Shown: positions 18,372 through 28,157 of the stretch, one piece after another
Layout of the letters: every line of letters begins with the position of its first letter
Position numbering within the stretch: the stretch's first letter is position 1
From: Brachyspira pilosicoli
GTDB taxonomy: Bacteria; Spirochaetota; Brachyspiria; Brachyspirales; Brachyspiraceae
DNA length: 64,000 nt
Reading direction: 5' to 3'
Assembly (NCBI RefSeq): GCF_008016535.1
Contig: NZ_SAXY01000035.1
Location: 1 to 64,000, forward strand
The notes under the pieces: model-generated
Databases searched by the model: none
What the model was told of the DNA's origin: nothing
Seen by the model: the letters and a program-made list of their open reading frames with translations, nothing else
Translations under genes and position numbers: made by a program

Positions 18372-19217
18372 CTATTTTTTACAGATATCTTCTATAAAAT
18401 ATTTTATTAAATTTAAAGCACATTTTTTTCTATACAAAGCTGTTGACCTCGCACTATCCCTTGGCTTCATAATAACAGAATATGCTTCTTGTATAGAATT
18501 AATGTTATTTTTCCAATCATCAATATCTGATGTTATAAATTTCTCTTCTATAGATTCGTCTCTTGTAACTGTAATTCCTAAAGTACAGAAACTTATTTTA
18601 AATCTATACTTATCATTTTCTTTACAAACTAAGGCACATATAGCAAGTTTAGATAATGCGTTTGCTTTTCTTGTGCCTATTTTTTTATAAAAAGAATACT
18701 CATAATTTTTTTTAGGTATAATTATATGAGTAAGTATTTCATCATCTTTTATTGTAGTTTTACTTACACCACTGATAAAGTCTTTTATTTTAACTTCTCT
18801 TTTAGAATCTTTACTTTTTAATATTAGCACTGAATCCATTGCATAAAGCGAAGGTAAGCTATCAGCAGAAGGAGAGGCATTGCAAATATTTCCTCCAATA
18901 GTAGCAATATTTCTTATAGGAGGACCTGCTATACCCAAAGCACTGTCCTTTAACACTTGAGGAATTAAAGGCGATTTAATTATTTCATCAAATGTAGTTA
19001 ATGCCCCTATAATAATATTATTTTCATATTCCTTTATGCCTTTTAATTCATTTACTTCATTTATAAATAACAGAGGCCTTTCAAATTTAGCTATTAAATT
19101 GCTTCCTCTAAGATGCTCAACCATTAAATCTGTGCCGCCTGCAAAAATTATTGCATTATATTTTAGCTTTAATTCCAATGCCTCATTAATATTTTTAGCT
19201 TTCAAAGTACTTACCAT
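18372..19217 (-). CDS. Xanthine dehydrogenase-family FAD subunit
   Basis: A 281-residue FAD-binding medium subunit of a molybdenum hydroxylase (CoxM/XdhB/YgfM class). FAD motifs are AIIFAGGTDLMVEH near residue 27 and TIGGNICNASPSADS near residue 105; the C-terminal CO-dehydrogenase flavoprotein domain follows. It receives electrons from the [2Fe-2S] subunit and passes them to NAD+ or another acceptor. The start codon overlaps the end of the iron-sulfur subunit gene by 7 bases and is served by an AGGAGGG site. With the genes at 19211 and 19698 it forms an L-S-M heterotrimer operon. Confidence 0.92.
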   Translation of the reverse strand: MVSTLKAKNINEALELKLKYNAIIFAGGTDLMVEHLRGSNLIAKFERPLLFINEVNELKGIKEYENNIIIGALTTFDEIIKSPLIPQVLKDSALGIAGPPIRNIATIGGNICNASPSADSLPSLYAMDSVLILKSKDSKREVKIKDFISGVSKTTIKDDEILTHIIIPKKNYEYSFYKKIGTRKANALSKLAICALVCKENDKYRFKISFCTLGITVTRDESIEEKFITSDIDDWKNNINSIQEAYSVIMKPRDSARSTALYRKKCALNLIKYFIEDICKK

Positions 19218-19696
19218 AATTTTTTACCCTCCTTTGAAGCCATTTCAGAAGCTCTTAATACAGCATTAACTATATGGTCATAGCCAGTGCATCTGCATAA
19301 GTTTCCAGAAAGCCCTCTTCTAACCTCTTCTTCAGTAGGATGCCCTTTTGTATCATTCAAAATAGCCTCTGTTGACATCACCATTCCAGGAGTACAAAAA
19401 CCGCATTGCACAGCACCCTCATCAATAAAAGCCTTTGTTACAATTTTTCCTTTCTCTGTTTCTGTATAACCTTCTATAGTTAGAATTTCTTTTCCCTCGC
19501 ATAAAGCTATAGGAATTAAACAAGAATTAACAACTTTACCATTCATCAAAACAGCACAAGCTCCGCATTCGCCCTCTCCGCAGCCTTCTTTAGTGCCTGT
19601 GAGTTTTAATTCATCTCTCAAAAAATCTATTAATCTAGTAAGCGGATTTAACTCTGTATTAATTTTTTTATTATTAACAGTAAAACTTATAGCCAT
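19211..19696 (-). CDS. Xanthine dehydrogenase-family [2Fe-2S] subunit
   Basis: A 161-residue small subunit. The ATG at 19696 (MAISFTVNN) is chosen because GGAGGTG lies 7 bases upstream and it directly follows the large-subunit stop; the longer frame to 19714 lies inside that gene. The N-terminal plant-type [2Fe-2S] motif is GCGEGECGACAVL with a distal Cys in VNSCL. The second, four-helix cluster domain has CGFCTPGMVMS and LCRCTGYDHI. It carries electrons from molybdenum to FAD. Confidence 0.95.
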   Translation of the reverse strand: MAISFTVNNKKINTELNPLTRLIDFLRDELKLTGTKEGCGEGECGACAVLMNGKVVNSCLIPIALCEGKEILTIEGYTETEKGKIVTKAFIDEGAVQCGFCTPGMVMSTEAILNDTKGHPTEEEVRRGLSGNLCRCTGYDHIVNAVLRASEMASKEGKKLW

Positions 19697-19697
19697 A

Positions 19698-21833
19698 TTA
19701 CAACACCTCCGCAATATTTTCTGGTAATATAGGTATGCTTGTAAAATGATATTTCAAAGCATTCTCCATAGCAGAAGCATAAGCACTAGCAGCACCGTCA
19801 AAAGTTATCTCCCCTACTCCCTTAGCCCCCAATGGTCCATATTGATAAGGCTCGCACATTATATAAGTTTTTATTTCAGGCAAATCCAAAGAAGTAGGTA
19901 TCATATAATCAGACATCTTTACTTGAAGGAATCTTCCGTCTTTATTTACTATCTTCTCTAAAGCTCCCCAGCCAAGTGCCTGAGCAACTCCTCCTTTTAT
20001 CTGTCCCTCAACTATCTTTTCATCTATAGGATATCCGCAGTCAAATACCGCCCATACTCCTACAATCTTTACTTCTAATGTATATTTATCTATCTCTACT
20101 TCAACAACATTTATTCCAAGTCCATAGCTAGGATAAGCATCTCCCCTTAAAGTATTAGTATCCCAATCTACTAAATGTGTAGGGTGTTTATAGTCTTCTG
20201 TTATTTCTATTTCATAAGACTCGTTCCATCTTTCTTTTAATTTTTTAGAAGCCTCTTGTATTAAATATCCTACTATCATCACAGAACGTGAAGCTACAGT
20301 AGGACCAGTATTTGGAACAATGTCAGTATCATATTCAGCTATATCAATATCTTCTAATGGAATATTTAAATTGTATGAAGCTATTTTTCTAAATGTAGTA
20401 TGAAGACCCTGACCTATTTCTGTGTTTGAAGTTAGTATAGTTACTTTTTTGCCTTTTTTTCTTAATTTTAATTTAGCTTTAATAATATCTCTTTCACCGC
20501 TTCCAGTAAAAGCACATCCATGCAAGAAACAAGATATTCCTATTCCTTTATACATAGTGTTTTTATATTCTTTAGATTTTCTCTCGTAATCAGATTCTTT
20601 TAAAGCTAAATCAAGCATTTTAGGAAGTATTATATTATCGTGAAATATTCCGCCCGTTATTGTTGGGTCATTTTGTTTAACGAAATATTTCTTTTTAAGT
20701 TCTATAGGATCAACATTTATTTTTTTGGCAATGTTATCCATAGTTCTTTCTATGGCAAATATTGCTTGAGGAGCCCCAAATCCCCTGAAAGCACAGCTAG
20801 GTACATTATTAGTAACATATAATCTTCCTAATACTCTCACATTAGGGAAATTATATACGTTAGCAGCAGTATATGTACATCTTTGCATTATAACTCTTGA
20901 ACTAGCTTCATAGGCACCAGCATCCATATCTGATACTACATCAAGTGCAATAATATTATTGTTTTCATCAAGTGCAACTTTAGTAGTTATTTGAGCAGGC
21001 TGTCTTTTTACACTATAAGCCATATCAAATTGTCTGTCTAATATAAGTTTTACAGTTTTTTTAGCTTTATGTGTAGCAACTGCCACAACCGCAGATAATA
21101 CATCCGGATAATGCTCTTTACCCCCAAAACCGCCGCCTATAGGAGGAGCAACTATTCTTAAATTGTCATCTTCAACCCCAAGTACAGGAGCTGTTGCTTT
21201 GCGTACATAATATGGACATTGTGTAGATGAATAAATTGATACCTTATTATTTTCCCATACACCTACAGCACCATTAACTTCCATATATAAATGTTCTTGA
21301 TATGGTGTATAATAAGTTTCTTCTATTACAGTCTTTGCTTTTTTGAAAGCTTCATCTACATCACCATATCCAGCATTGAATGAAATAAATATGTTGTTAT
21401 CGCCGTATATTGCACCTCCAAGCAGTTTCTTGGAATCTTCAATATTCAATACAGACTCTAAATCTTGATATTCTATTTTTACTTTTTCAGCTATATCATA
21501 TACTATATTTTTATCAGGTCCTACAATAAGAAGTATCGTCTCTCCAATATATCTTACAGTATCTTCTGCAAATGGCGGCCAATCAGCTACTACCATAGTA
21601 GTCATATTTTTACCAGGAACATCTTTATAATCAACAGTAAAATAACCTTCAGGAAGTTCTGGTATATTTATTTTTAATATTTTAGCTCTGGCTTTGGTAG
21701 AATAAACTATTTTTGCATATAGAATATCTTTTCCAAAGTCTATATCACTCAAATATTTAGTTTTCCCTGTTATTTTGTCTAAGGCATCTACCCTAGGAAC
21801 AGAGTTTTTTAATTCTTTAATAAAAGTTTCCAT
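19698..21833 (-). CDS. Xanthine dehydrogenase-family molybdenum-binding subunit
   Basis: A 711-residue large subunit. The first hammerhead domain covers residues 10-120. Cofactor-binding motifs are GGGFGGKEHYPD near residue 230 and CAFRGFGAPQ near 344, and GAKGVGEITFDG near 671 contains the conserved catalytic Glu. Enzymes of this group hydroxylate hypoxanthine, xanthine or related N-heterocycles. Absence of an arginine or phenylalanine code that I could align with confidence prevents naming the substrate. Neighbours (purine permeases, carbamate kinase, YgeWXY) point to purines. It directly precedes the small subunit by one base and follows the second permease by 31. Confidence 0.93.
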   Translation of the reverse strand: METFIKELKNSVPRVDALDKITGKTKYLSDIDFGKDILYAKIVYSTKARAKILKINIPELPEGYFTVDYKDVPGKNMTTMVVADWPPFAEDTVRYIGETILLIVGPDKNIVYDIAEKVKIEYQDLESVLNIEDSKKLLGGAIYGDNNIFISFNAGYGDVDEAFKKAKTVIEETYYTPYQEHLYMEVNGAVGVWENNKVSIYSSTQCPYYVRKATAPVLGVEDDNLRIVAPPIGGGFGGKEHYPDVLSAVVAVATHKAKKTVKLILDRQFDMAYSVKRQPAQITTKVALDENNNIIALDVVSDMDAGAYEASSRVIMQRCTYTAANVYNFPNVRVLGRLYVTNNVPSCAFRGFGAPQAIFAIERTMDNIAKKINVDPIELKKKYFVKQNDPTITGGIFHDNIILPKMLDLALKESDYERKSKEYKNTMYKGIGISCFLHGCAFTGSGERDIIKAKLKLRKKGKKVTILTSNTEIGQGLHTTFRKIASYNLNIPLEDIDIAEYDTDIVPNTGPTVASRSVMIVGYLIQEASKKLKERWNESYEIEITEDYKHPTHLVDWDTNTLRGDAYPSYGLGINVVEVEIDKYTLEVKIVGVWAVFDCGYPIDEKIVEGQIKGGVAQALGWGALEKIVNKDGRFLQVKMSDYMIPTSLDLPEIKTYIMCEPYQYGPLGAKGVGEITFDGAASAYASAMENALKYHFTSIPILPENIAEVL

Positions 21834-21864
21834 TTATATATCCTTTTAAAAACTTGCATACTAA

Positions 21865-23211
21865 TTATGCATTATAATCCTCTGGCTTACTCTCTTTATC
21901 AGCGGGGAATATAAGATTTGCTAAAATAGATATAATACAAGTTGCTGAAACAGTGTCATGGAATATAAATTTCACATAACTAGGAAGACTTACTATTGCA
22001 TCCTGATGATTTGCTATTCCAAGTCCTAAAGCAAAAGTAATACCCATTACTATAATATTGCGTTCACTGAAACCAGCTTTAGCTATCATCTTGATTCCAT
22101 TAATTAAAATCATAGCAAATACCGTTATTATAGAACCGCCTAATACAGAGCTAGGTATAGCTGAGAATATAGCACCCAATTTAGGAAAGAAACCGCATAA
22201 CATTAAAACGAAAGCACCTGTTGCTATACAGAATTTATTAACAACTTTAGTCATAGATACTATTCCTGCATTCTGTCCAAAAGCAGTATTTGGAAGACAG
22301 TTAAAAAATGCTGCAGTTGTAGAACCTAAAGCATCTGCTAATATAGCACCAGAAGTTTCTTTTTCGGTAGCTTCTCTGTCAAATCCCGCTATTGTAATAC
22401 CAGAAGTATTTCCTATAGTTTCAAGACCTGAAGTTATATAAAGAACAGCAAAGCTTATTATAGCAGGCAAAGAAAATTCAATTTTGAAATGCATAGGAAG
22501 AGGAACTCTAAACCAAGATGCCTCAGATATAGGCTGAGTATTAACCATTCCTAAGAAAGCAGAAACTATATATCCTACAACAAGACCTATTAAAATAGCA
22601 GAATTTTTGATAATACCTTTACCAAATTTCTGAAGTATAATAATAACAAATAAAGATAAAAAACCCATCGCTAAATTTTTAGGAGAACCATAATCAGGAG
22701 ATCCAACCCCGCCAGCAAAATAACCAACTCCAACATTAAGCAAACTTACACCTATAGTTACAAGTGTACATCCAACAACCAAAGGCGGAAAGAACTTACG
22801 TATATATTTATAGAAAAAACCCATTATAACTTCTGTTAAACTTCCTACCATAGCACCGCCTAATACCATTCCTATACCGCCCATAGCAGCGACACTTTGA
22901 GCAGTTGGTACAAAAGCAAAAGATGTACCCATTACTATAGGAAGATTAGCCCCAATTTGTCTGTTCTTTCCAAGTTTTATAGGATAAAGCTGAATAAAAG
23001 TTGTAAGCCCTGATACAAACATCGCACATTGAACCATAACAACCGTATCAGCTCCTGATAAACCGCATACTCCTGCAATAATTAATATAGGAGCCAAATT
23101 TGAAGTGAACATTGCCATTACATGCTGCATCCCTAAAGGAAGTGCAACAGCTATACTTGGACGGCCTTCAAGTTGATAAACTAACTCTGAATTAGATTTA
23201 TTTCCTTCCAT
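21865..23211 (-). CDS. NCS2 xanthine/urate-type permease (2)
   Basis: A 448-residue polytopic membrane protein, paralogue of the permease at 16948. Motifs: LPLGMQHVMAMF near the N-terminus, GLETIGNTSG in the TM8 region with the conserved Glu, and the TM10 signature GQNAGIVSMTKVVNKF. The differing central region (GLETIGNTSG here, AIGDFSATTSG there) suggests the two carriers have different substrates, for example urate and xanthine. GGAGG lies ten bases before the ATG. It sits between carbamate kinase and the molybdenum subunit in the same operon. Confidence 0.9.
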   Translation of the reverse strand: MEGNKSNSELVYQLEGRPSIAVALPLGMQHVMAMFTSNLAPILIIAGVCGLSGADTVVMVQCAMFVSGLTTFIQLYPIKLGKNRQIGANLPIVMGTSFAFVPTAQSVAAMGGIGMVLGGAMVGSLTEVIMGFFYKYIRKFFPPLVVGCTLVTIGVSLLNVGVGYFAGGVGSPDYGSPKNLAMGFLSLFVIIILQKFGKGIIKNSAILIGLVVGYIVSAFLGMVNTQPISEASWFRVPLPMHFKIEFSLPAIISFAVLYITSGLETIGNTSGITIAGFDREATEKETSGAILADALGSTTAAFFNCLPNTAFGQNAGIVSMTKVVNKFCIATGAFVLMLCGFFPKLGAIFSAIPSSVLGGSIITVFAMILINGIKMIAKAGFSERNIIVMGITFALGLGIANHQDAIVSLPSYVKFIFHDTVSATCIISILANLIFPADKESKPEDYNA

Positions 23212-23269
23212 AAATCATGATCCTCCTCTTTAATTTATATATACTTATTATTATAGTAAATATATTTTT

Positions 23270-24211
23270 TTATTTCACTACTTTAGTACCAGTTTTTCCA
23301 TTAATAGCGTCTTTAGCTTTTTCAAGTAAAGTAATCATAGCTTCTTTTCCAGTAGCCTCAGCAAACTGCATACAAGCCTGTACTTTAGGAAGCATAGAGC
23401 CCGGAGCAAATTGTCCGTCATCGCAATGTTTTTTAGCTTCTTCAACAGTCATAGAATCAAGCCATTTAACATCAGGCTTACCAAAGTTAATAGCTACTTT
23501 TTCAACAGCAGTTAAAATTATAAGCATATCAGCATCAAGTTCTTTAGCAAGTACAGCAGAAGCAAAATCTTTATCTATAACAGCAGGCATACCCTTTAAG
23601 TGATTACCTATTCTTATTACAGGTATTCCGCCGCCGCCGCAGCAAATTACTAAAGCCTTTTCATTAAGCATAGCTTTAATAGCAGTGCTTTCTGCAATTG
23701 CAACAGGTTTAGGAGAAGCAACAACTCTTCTATATCCTCTGCCCGCATCCTCTTTTACTGTCCAGCCTAATTCTTTAGCCTTAGCCTCACCCTCTTCTTT
23801 TGTCATAAACCGACCTATAGGCTTAGTAGGGTTTTTAAAAGCAGGGTCATTTTCATCAACTACTACCTGTGTAACTAATGTAGCTATTGGAGGAACAGTA
23901 ATATTTCTATTAGAGAATTCTTCCATAATAGCATTTTGTAAGTCATAACCAATATAAGCCTGACTCATAGCAACACATACTGATAAAGGTATAGGGTTTC
24001 CTGTATTATGATTATTAGTATATTCATTCATAGCATTGTTTATGAAACCAACTTGAGGGCCATTACCATGAGCTACTATTACTTCGCATCCGCTTTCTAC
24101 TAAATCTACTATGTTTTTAGCAGTTATTTTTACAGCTTGCATTTGCTCTGCAAGAGTATCTCCTAAAGCATTTCCGCCTAAAGCAATAACTATTCTTTTT
24201 TTCTTTTCCAT
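23270..24211 (-). CDS. arcC: Carbamate kinase
   Basis: A 313-residue amino-acid-kinase-family enzyme making ATP from carbamoyl phosphate and ADP. Motifs: VIALGGNALGD at residue 8, VAHGNGPQVGFI, VVASPKPVAI, VICCGGGGIPVI, and AVIDKDFASAVLAKELDAD for nucleotide binding, with GSMLPKVQACMQF near the C-terminus. No arginine deiminase or ordinary ornithine carbamoyltransferase is nearby; the partner is YgeW. In E. coli the equivalent gene in the purine cluster is yqeA. Here it is the energy-yielding end of purine breakdown by inference. It lies 128 bases after ygeW, with a hairpin between. Confidence 0.95.
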   Translation of the reverse strand: MEKKKRIVIALGGNALGDTLAEQMQAVKITAKNIVDLVESGCEVIVAHGNGPQVGFINNAMNEYTNNHNTGNPIPLSVCVAMSQAYIGYDLQNAIMEEFSNRNITVPPIATLVTQVVVDENDPAFKNPTKPIGRFMTKEEGEAKAKELGWTVKEDAGRGYRRVVASPKPVAIAESTAIKAMLNEKALVICCGGGGIPVIRIGNHLKGMPAVIDKDFASAVLAKELDADMLIILTAVEKVAINFGKPDVKWLDSMTVEEAKKHCDDGQFAPGSMLPKVQACMQFAEATGKEAMITLLEKAKDAINGKTGTKVVK

Positions 24212-24289
24212 TTTTATATCCTAAAAACAAAATTAATTTAATTTTAATATTATAAAAAAGTTCTTATTTTCACAATATTAAAGATATAA

Positions 24290-24325
24290 AATGGTAAGCA
24301 CTATTATTTATAGACACTTACCATT
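24290..24325 (-). terminator. Hairpin between ygeW and arcC
   Basis: A perfect 9-bp stem (24290-24298 with 24317-24325) with an 18-base loop and a short T-rich exit on the minus strand lies 14 bases past the ygeW stop. It probably lowers transcription into arcC-permease-xdh or stabilises the upstream message. Confidence 0.55.
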
Positions 24326-24339
24326 ATATTTTTTAATTA

Positions 24340-25533
24340 TTAGCAGCCAAATACTCTTGGTTTTCCATCAGAAACTAATTTGCTTAATACAGTTTGAGGA
24401 TCTCTAAATTTAGCTAAGAAAATCATAGCAGCTATAACATATGGTTTGTAGCTAGCTTGTTTGTAAAGAGGTACTCTATATCTGTCAAATACAGAAGCAG
24501 CAACCTCACCTTCTTTACAGCTAACATCATTAATGTCAGCAGGTAAGCAGTGTAAGTATAATGCTTTTCCGTCTTTAGTTTTCTTCATTTTTTCTTCAGT
24601 ACAGCACCAATCTTTATGTTTAGCATTTTGCTCTAATAATCTCTTTTCAAGAGCTTTTATTCCGTCAGTGTCGCCTTTACCATAAAGGTCTGTTCTCTCC
24701 TGCATAGCAGCAAAAGGAGCCCAAGATTTAGGATAAACAACATCAGCATTTTCGAAAGCTTCGTCCATGTTGTTAGTAATAGTTAATTTAACACCAGCAG
24801 CTTCAGCATTTTTCTTAGCAATAGCTTCAACTTCAGGCATAAGTTCATAACCTTTTGGATAAGCTAAAGCAACATCCATACCTAATCTTGTGAATAAACC
24901 AGCAGCACCTTGCGGTACAGAAAGAGGTTTACCGTAAGAAGGTGAATAAGCCCAAGTCATAGCAACTTTTTTACCTCTTAAGTTTTCTAATCCGCCTAAT
25001 TCGTGGATAAAGTGTAAAGAGTCAGCCATCATTTGAGTTGGATGGTCTCTGTCACATTGTAAGTTTACTAAAGTAGGGATTTGCTCTAATATACCGTCAT
25101 TGTAACCTTGTCTTACAGACTCAGAAACTTCTTTCATATATTCATGACCTTTACCAATATACATATCATCTCTGATACCTATAACATCAGCCATAAAAGA
25201 TACCATATTAGCTGTTTCTCTAACTGTTTCACCGTGAGCTATTTGGCTTTTACCTTCGTCTAAGTCTTGTACTTCTAAACCTAAAAGGTTACAAGCAGAA
25301 GCGAAAGAAAAACGAGTCCTTGTAGAGTTATCTCTGAATAAAGAAATACCTAAACCAGAATCAAATACTTTAGTAGATACATTGCTTTCTCTTAAAAATC
25401 TTAAAGCATCAGCAACAGTCCAAACAGCTTGTAATTCATCAAAAGTTTTGTCCCAAGTAAGGAAAAAGTCATTTTTATACATTTTTCCAAATTCAAGGCT
25501 ATCGAGTTTTGAAATATATTTTTGTATACTCAT
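24340..25533 (-). CDS. ygeW: YgeW-type knotted carbamoyltransferase
   Basis: A 397-residue member of the aspartate/ornithine carbamoyltransferase superfamily. The carbamoyl-phosphate loop is FRDNSTRTRFSFASA near residue 67, followed by LDEGKSQIAHGETVRETA, then DRDHPTQMMADSLHF, and HCLPAD near residue 340. Length and the D-R-D-H-P-T-Q block match YgeW rather than OTCase. The family is tied to the selenium-linked purine cluster; its natural substrate is not established with certainty, but it should form or cleave a carbamoyl compound feeding carbamate kinase. It lies between ygeY (57 bases upstream) and arcC. Confidence 0.93.
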   Translation of the reverse strand: MSIQKYISKLDSLEFGKMYKNDFFLTWDKTFDELQAVWTVADALRFLRESNVSTKVFDSGLGISLFRDNSTRTRFSFASACNLLGLEVQDLDEGKSQIAHGETVRETANMVSFMADVIGIRDDMYIGKGHEYMKEVSESVRQGYNDGILEQIPTLVNLQCDRDHPTQMMADSLHFIHELGGLENLRGKKVAMTWAYSPSYGKPLSVPQGAAGLFTRLGMDVALAYPKGYELMPEVEAIAKKNAEAAGVKLTITNNMDEAFENADVVYPKSWAPFAAMQERTDLYGKGDTDGIKALEKRLLEQNAKHKDWCCTEEKMKKTKDGKALYLHCLPADINDVSCKEGEVAASVFDRYRVPLYKQASYKPYVIAAMIFLAKFRDPQTVLSKLVSDGKPRVFGC

Positions 25534-25590
25534 ATTTTCATCCTTTTATTTTTATTTTTTTTATTTTAATTAATATTAATTAATCTTTAA

Positions 25591-26922
25591 TTATTTATTA
25601 GCACAATAAATAGTAGGTACAGCAGCATATAAAGCAGCACAGTTTACTAAATCTTGTTTCCAAGTCTTTTCATTAGGAGCATGTGCCTGAGCTTCTGCAC
25701 CGGGACCAAAACCTATACAAGGTATTGAGTTTCTTCCCATAATAGATACGCCATTAGTAGAGAAAGTCCATTTATCAGTAAGCGGACGAGCTTTTCTTTC
25801 TTTGTCTATTTCTGGAGTAGGTCCAATTCTTTCAGTACCATAAAGACCTTTATAAGCCTCTTCTAAAGCTTTAGTTACAGCATGGTCTTCAGGTATTACC
25901 CAAGTTGGGAAGTAACATTCTATTGGATAAACTAAACCTTTCCAAGATGGTCTTTCATAATTATACATAGATACTTCAGCACCATATTTTTTAACGTTAG
26001 GAAGGTTTCTTATTTCTTCTAAGCAGCTTTCCCAAGTTTCGCCAGCTGTCATTCTTCTGTCTAATGATATAGAACAAGAGTCAGCAACAGCACATCTGCT
26101 TGGAGAAGTGTAGAATATTTGAGAAACAGTTACAGTACCTCTGCCTAAGAAATTAGCTTCTTTATATTGAGGGTTATATTTTTCTTCAAGCATTTTTACT
26201 AAACCTTTGATAGGTGTAGAATCTTTAGCATCATTTTCGTTAAGACTTCTAATGTCTTGAAGTATATCAGCCATTTTATAAATAGCGTTATCTCCTCTTT
26301 CTGGAGCAGAACCGTGACAAGAAATACCTTTAACATCTACTCTTATTTCCATTCTTCCTCTTTGACCTCTATAAATACCGCCGTCAGTAGGTTCAGTAGA
26401 AATTACGAATTCAGGTTTAATTTTGCTTTCTTTACAGATATATTCCCAGCATAAACCATCGCAGTCTTCTTCTTGTACAGTACCAACGACAACAACTTGA
26501 TATTTGTCGCTTAAAAGACCTAAATCTTTCATTATTTTAGCACCGTAAACACCAGAAACTATACCGCCCTCTTGGTCAGAAGTACCTCTTCCGCCTATTT
26601 CGATATCGTTTTCATAACCTTTATAAGGGTCAAATTCCCAGTTGTCTTTGTTGCCAACACCAACTGTGTCTATATGAGCATCTATACCTATTAAAGTTTT
26701 ACCTGTACCCATATAACCTAATACGTTACCCATAGGATCTATTTCTACTTTGTCAAATCCTACTTTTTTCATCTCTTCAGCAATTCTCTCAATTACACCT
26801 TTCTCTTCGCAAGATTCACTAGGAATTGCAATTAAATCTCTTAAAAACTTAGTCATATCAGCTTTATAGCCTTCTGCTTTTGCTTTTATTTGTTCAAATT
26901 GTTCTTTTGTAATAGCACTCAT
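25591..26922 (-). CDS. ygeY: YgeY-type M20 metallohydrolase
   Basis: A 443-residue zinc hydrolase of the M20 peptidase/deacylase superfamily, YgeY subgroup (selenium metabolism-linked). Metal ligands are visible in [12 protein letters not shown] (His, Asp near residues 80-82), [10 protein letters not shown] (Asp near 115), TVQEEDCDG (Glu pair near 150) and a C-terminal His in [14 protein letters not shown]. It should hydrolyse an amide or ureido intermediate in purine breakdown; the exact substrate cannot be read from sequence. Second enzyme gene of the operon, 41 bases after ygeX. Confidence 0.93.
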   Translation of the reverse strand: MSAITKEQFEQIKAKAEGYKADMTKFLRDLIAIPSESCEEKGVIERIAEEMKKVGFDKVEIDPMGNVLGYMGTGKTLIGIDAHIDTVGVGNKDNWEFDPYKGYENDIEIGGRGTSDQEGGIVSGVYGAKIMKDLGLLSDKYQVVVVGTVQEEDCDGLCWEYICKESKIKPEFVISTEPTDGGIYRGQRGRMEIRVDVKGISCHGSAPERGDNAIYKMADILQDIRSLNENDAKDSTPIKGLVKMLEEKYNPQYKEANFLGRGTVTVSQIFYTSPSRCAVADSCSISLDRRMTAGETWESCLEEIRNLPNVKKYGAEVSMYNYERPSWKGLVYPIECYFPTWVIPEDHAVTKALEEAYKGLYGTERIGPTPEIDKERKARPLTDKWTFSTNGVSIMGRNSIPCIGFGPGAEAQAHAPNEKTWKQDLVNCAALYAAVPTIYCANK

Positions 26923-26963
26923 TTTTATTTCTCCCTAAAATTATATATATTATAAAAAAATTA

Positions 26964-28157
26964 TTATCTCTCTTTTGCTTCCCAAATGATATTTTTCCAT
27001 CTAATTGGGTCAGTATCTCCCTCTGTGCTGAATAATAATACTTTAGAATTAGAATCAAGTTTTAATTTCTTTCTTAATTCAGCATATTCATCATTAAGCA
27101 TTATAGTAGCCAAAGCACCGAAAGGAGCAGCTCCAGATTCACCAGATACCACTTGAGGGTCTCCTTTTAATGGAGCAGAAAGCATTCTCATACCTCTTGC
27201 AGCAACTACATCTTCAGCAGCAATAAAACAATCAGCATGATTTTTAAGTATATCCCAAGAAGTAATATTAGGCTCACCGCAAGCAAGTCCAGCCATAATA
27301 GTATTTAAATCACCCTCTACTATTCTTATTTTACCATCGCCAGCCACAGCACCTTTATATAAACAAGCAGCAGCTTCAGCCTCTACTACAACCATTATAG
27401 GAGGATTATCTTTATATTTATTAGCAAAATATCCAACCATAGCACCAGCCAAAGAACCAACTCCAGCCTGTACAAATACATGTGTAGGTCTTTCGCCAAA
27501 TTGCTCATCTGCCTCTAAAGCCATAGTACCATAACCTTGCATAATCCAAGCAGGTATCTCTTCATAGCCCTCCCAAGCAGTGTCTTGTACAACTACACCA
27601 TTAGGCACTTTTGCAGCTTCTGCAGCAGCTTTTCTAACACATTCATCATAGTTATATTCTTCTATTGTAGCAGTAGCTCCTTCAGCTTGAATGTTTTTTA
27701 ATCTTGTTTCTGTTGAGCCTTTAGGCATAAAAATTACTGATTTTTGTCCTAATTTATTAGCAGCCCAAGCAACGCCTCTTCCATGGTTGCCGTCTGTAGC
27801 AGAGAAGAAAGTAGCTTGACCAAATTCATCTTTTAATTTTTTTGAAGTAAGTACATCATAAGGAAACTCGCTTACATCTTTTCCCATTTTTTGAGCTATA
27901 TATTTAGCCATAGAATAAGAACCGCCTAATACTTTAAAAGCATTAAGACCAAATCTGTATGACTCGTCTTTTACTTTGATAGTTCCTAAACCTAAATATT
28001 TTGCCATTTCTTTTAATTCTGATAATGGTGTTTGCGTATATTGAGGGAAACTTTGATGAAATGCTTTTGCTTTCTTTACTTCCTCAATAGACATTATTGG
28101 TAAATTTTTGTCATCTGACTTAGGCATTTTATTTTCTGCCCATTTAAGCTCACTCAT
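26964..28157 (-). CDS. ygeX: Diaminopropionate ammonia-lyase (YgeX)
   Basis: A 397-residue PLP enzyme converting 2,3-diaminopropionate to pyruvate and ammonia. The cofactor lysine is K75 in GLNAFKVLGGSYS. SATDGNHGRGVAW binds substrate carboxylate and QAGVGSLAGAM is the phosphate-binding glycine loop. The start overlaps the regulator stop by 8 bases and uses a GGAGG site inside the regulator's last codons, so translation is probably coupled. In gut bacteria this enzyme belongs to the anaerobic urate-degradation gene set. Confidence 0.95.
   Translation of the reverse strand: MSELKWAENKMPKSDDKNLPIMSIEEVKKAKAFHQSFPQYTQTPLSELKEMAKYLGLGTIKVKDESYRFGLNAFKVLGGSYSMAKYIAQKMGKDVSEFPYDVLTSKKLKDEFGQATFFSATDGNHGRGVAWAANKLGQKSVIFMPKGSTETRLKNIQAEGATATIEEYNYDECVRKAAAEAAKVPNGVVVQDTAWEGYEEIPAWIMQGYGTMALEADEQFGERPTHVFVQAGVGSLAGAMVGYFANKYKDNPPIMVVVEAEAAACLYKGAVAGDGKIRIVEGDLNTIMAGLACGEPNITSWDILKNHADCFIAAEDVVAARGMRMLSAPLKGDPQVVSGESGAAPFGALATIMLNDEYAELRKKLKLDSNSKVLLFSTEGDTDPIRWKNIIWEAKER

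Noticed and set aside
23212-23269. Purine riboswitch before a permease or xdh gene
   Set aside because: The gaps before the permeases and hydroxylase genes are short, and none shows the conserved purine-riboswitch core.
24290-24325. Complete end of the operon at the ygeW-arcC hairpin
   Set aside because: The T-run is short and I see no strong promoter right after it, so it is more likely partial; arcC is treated as part of the operon.
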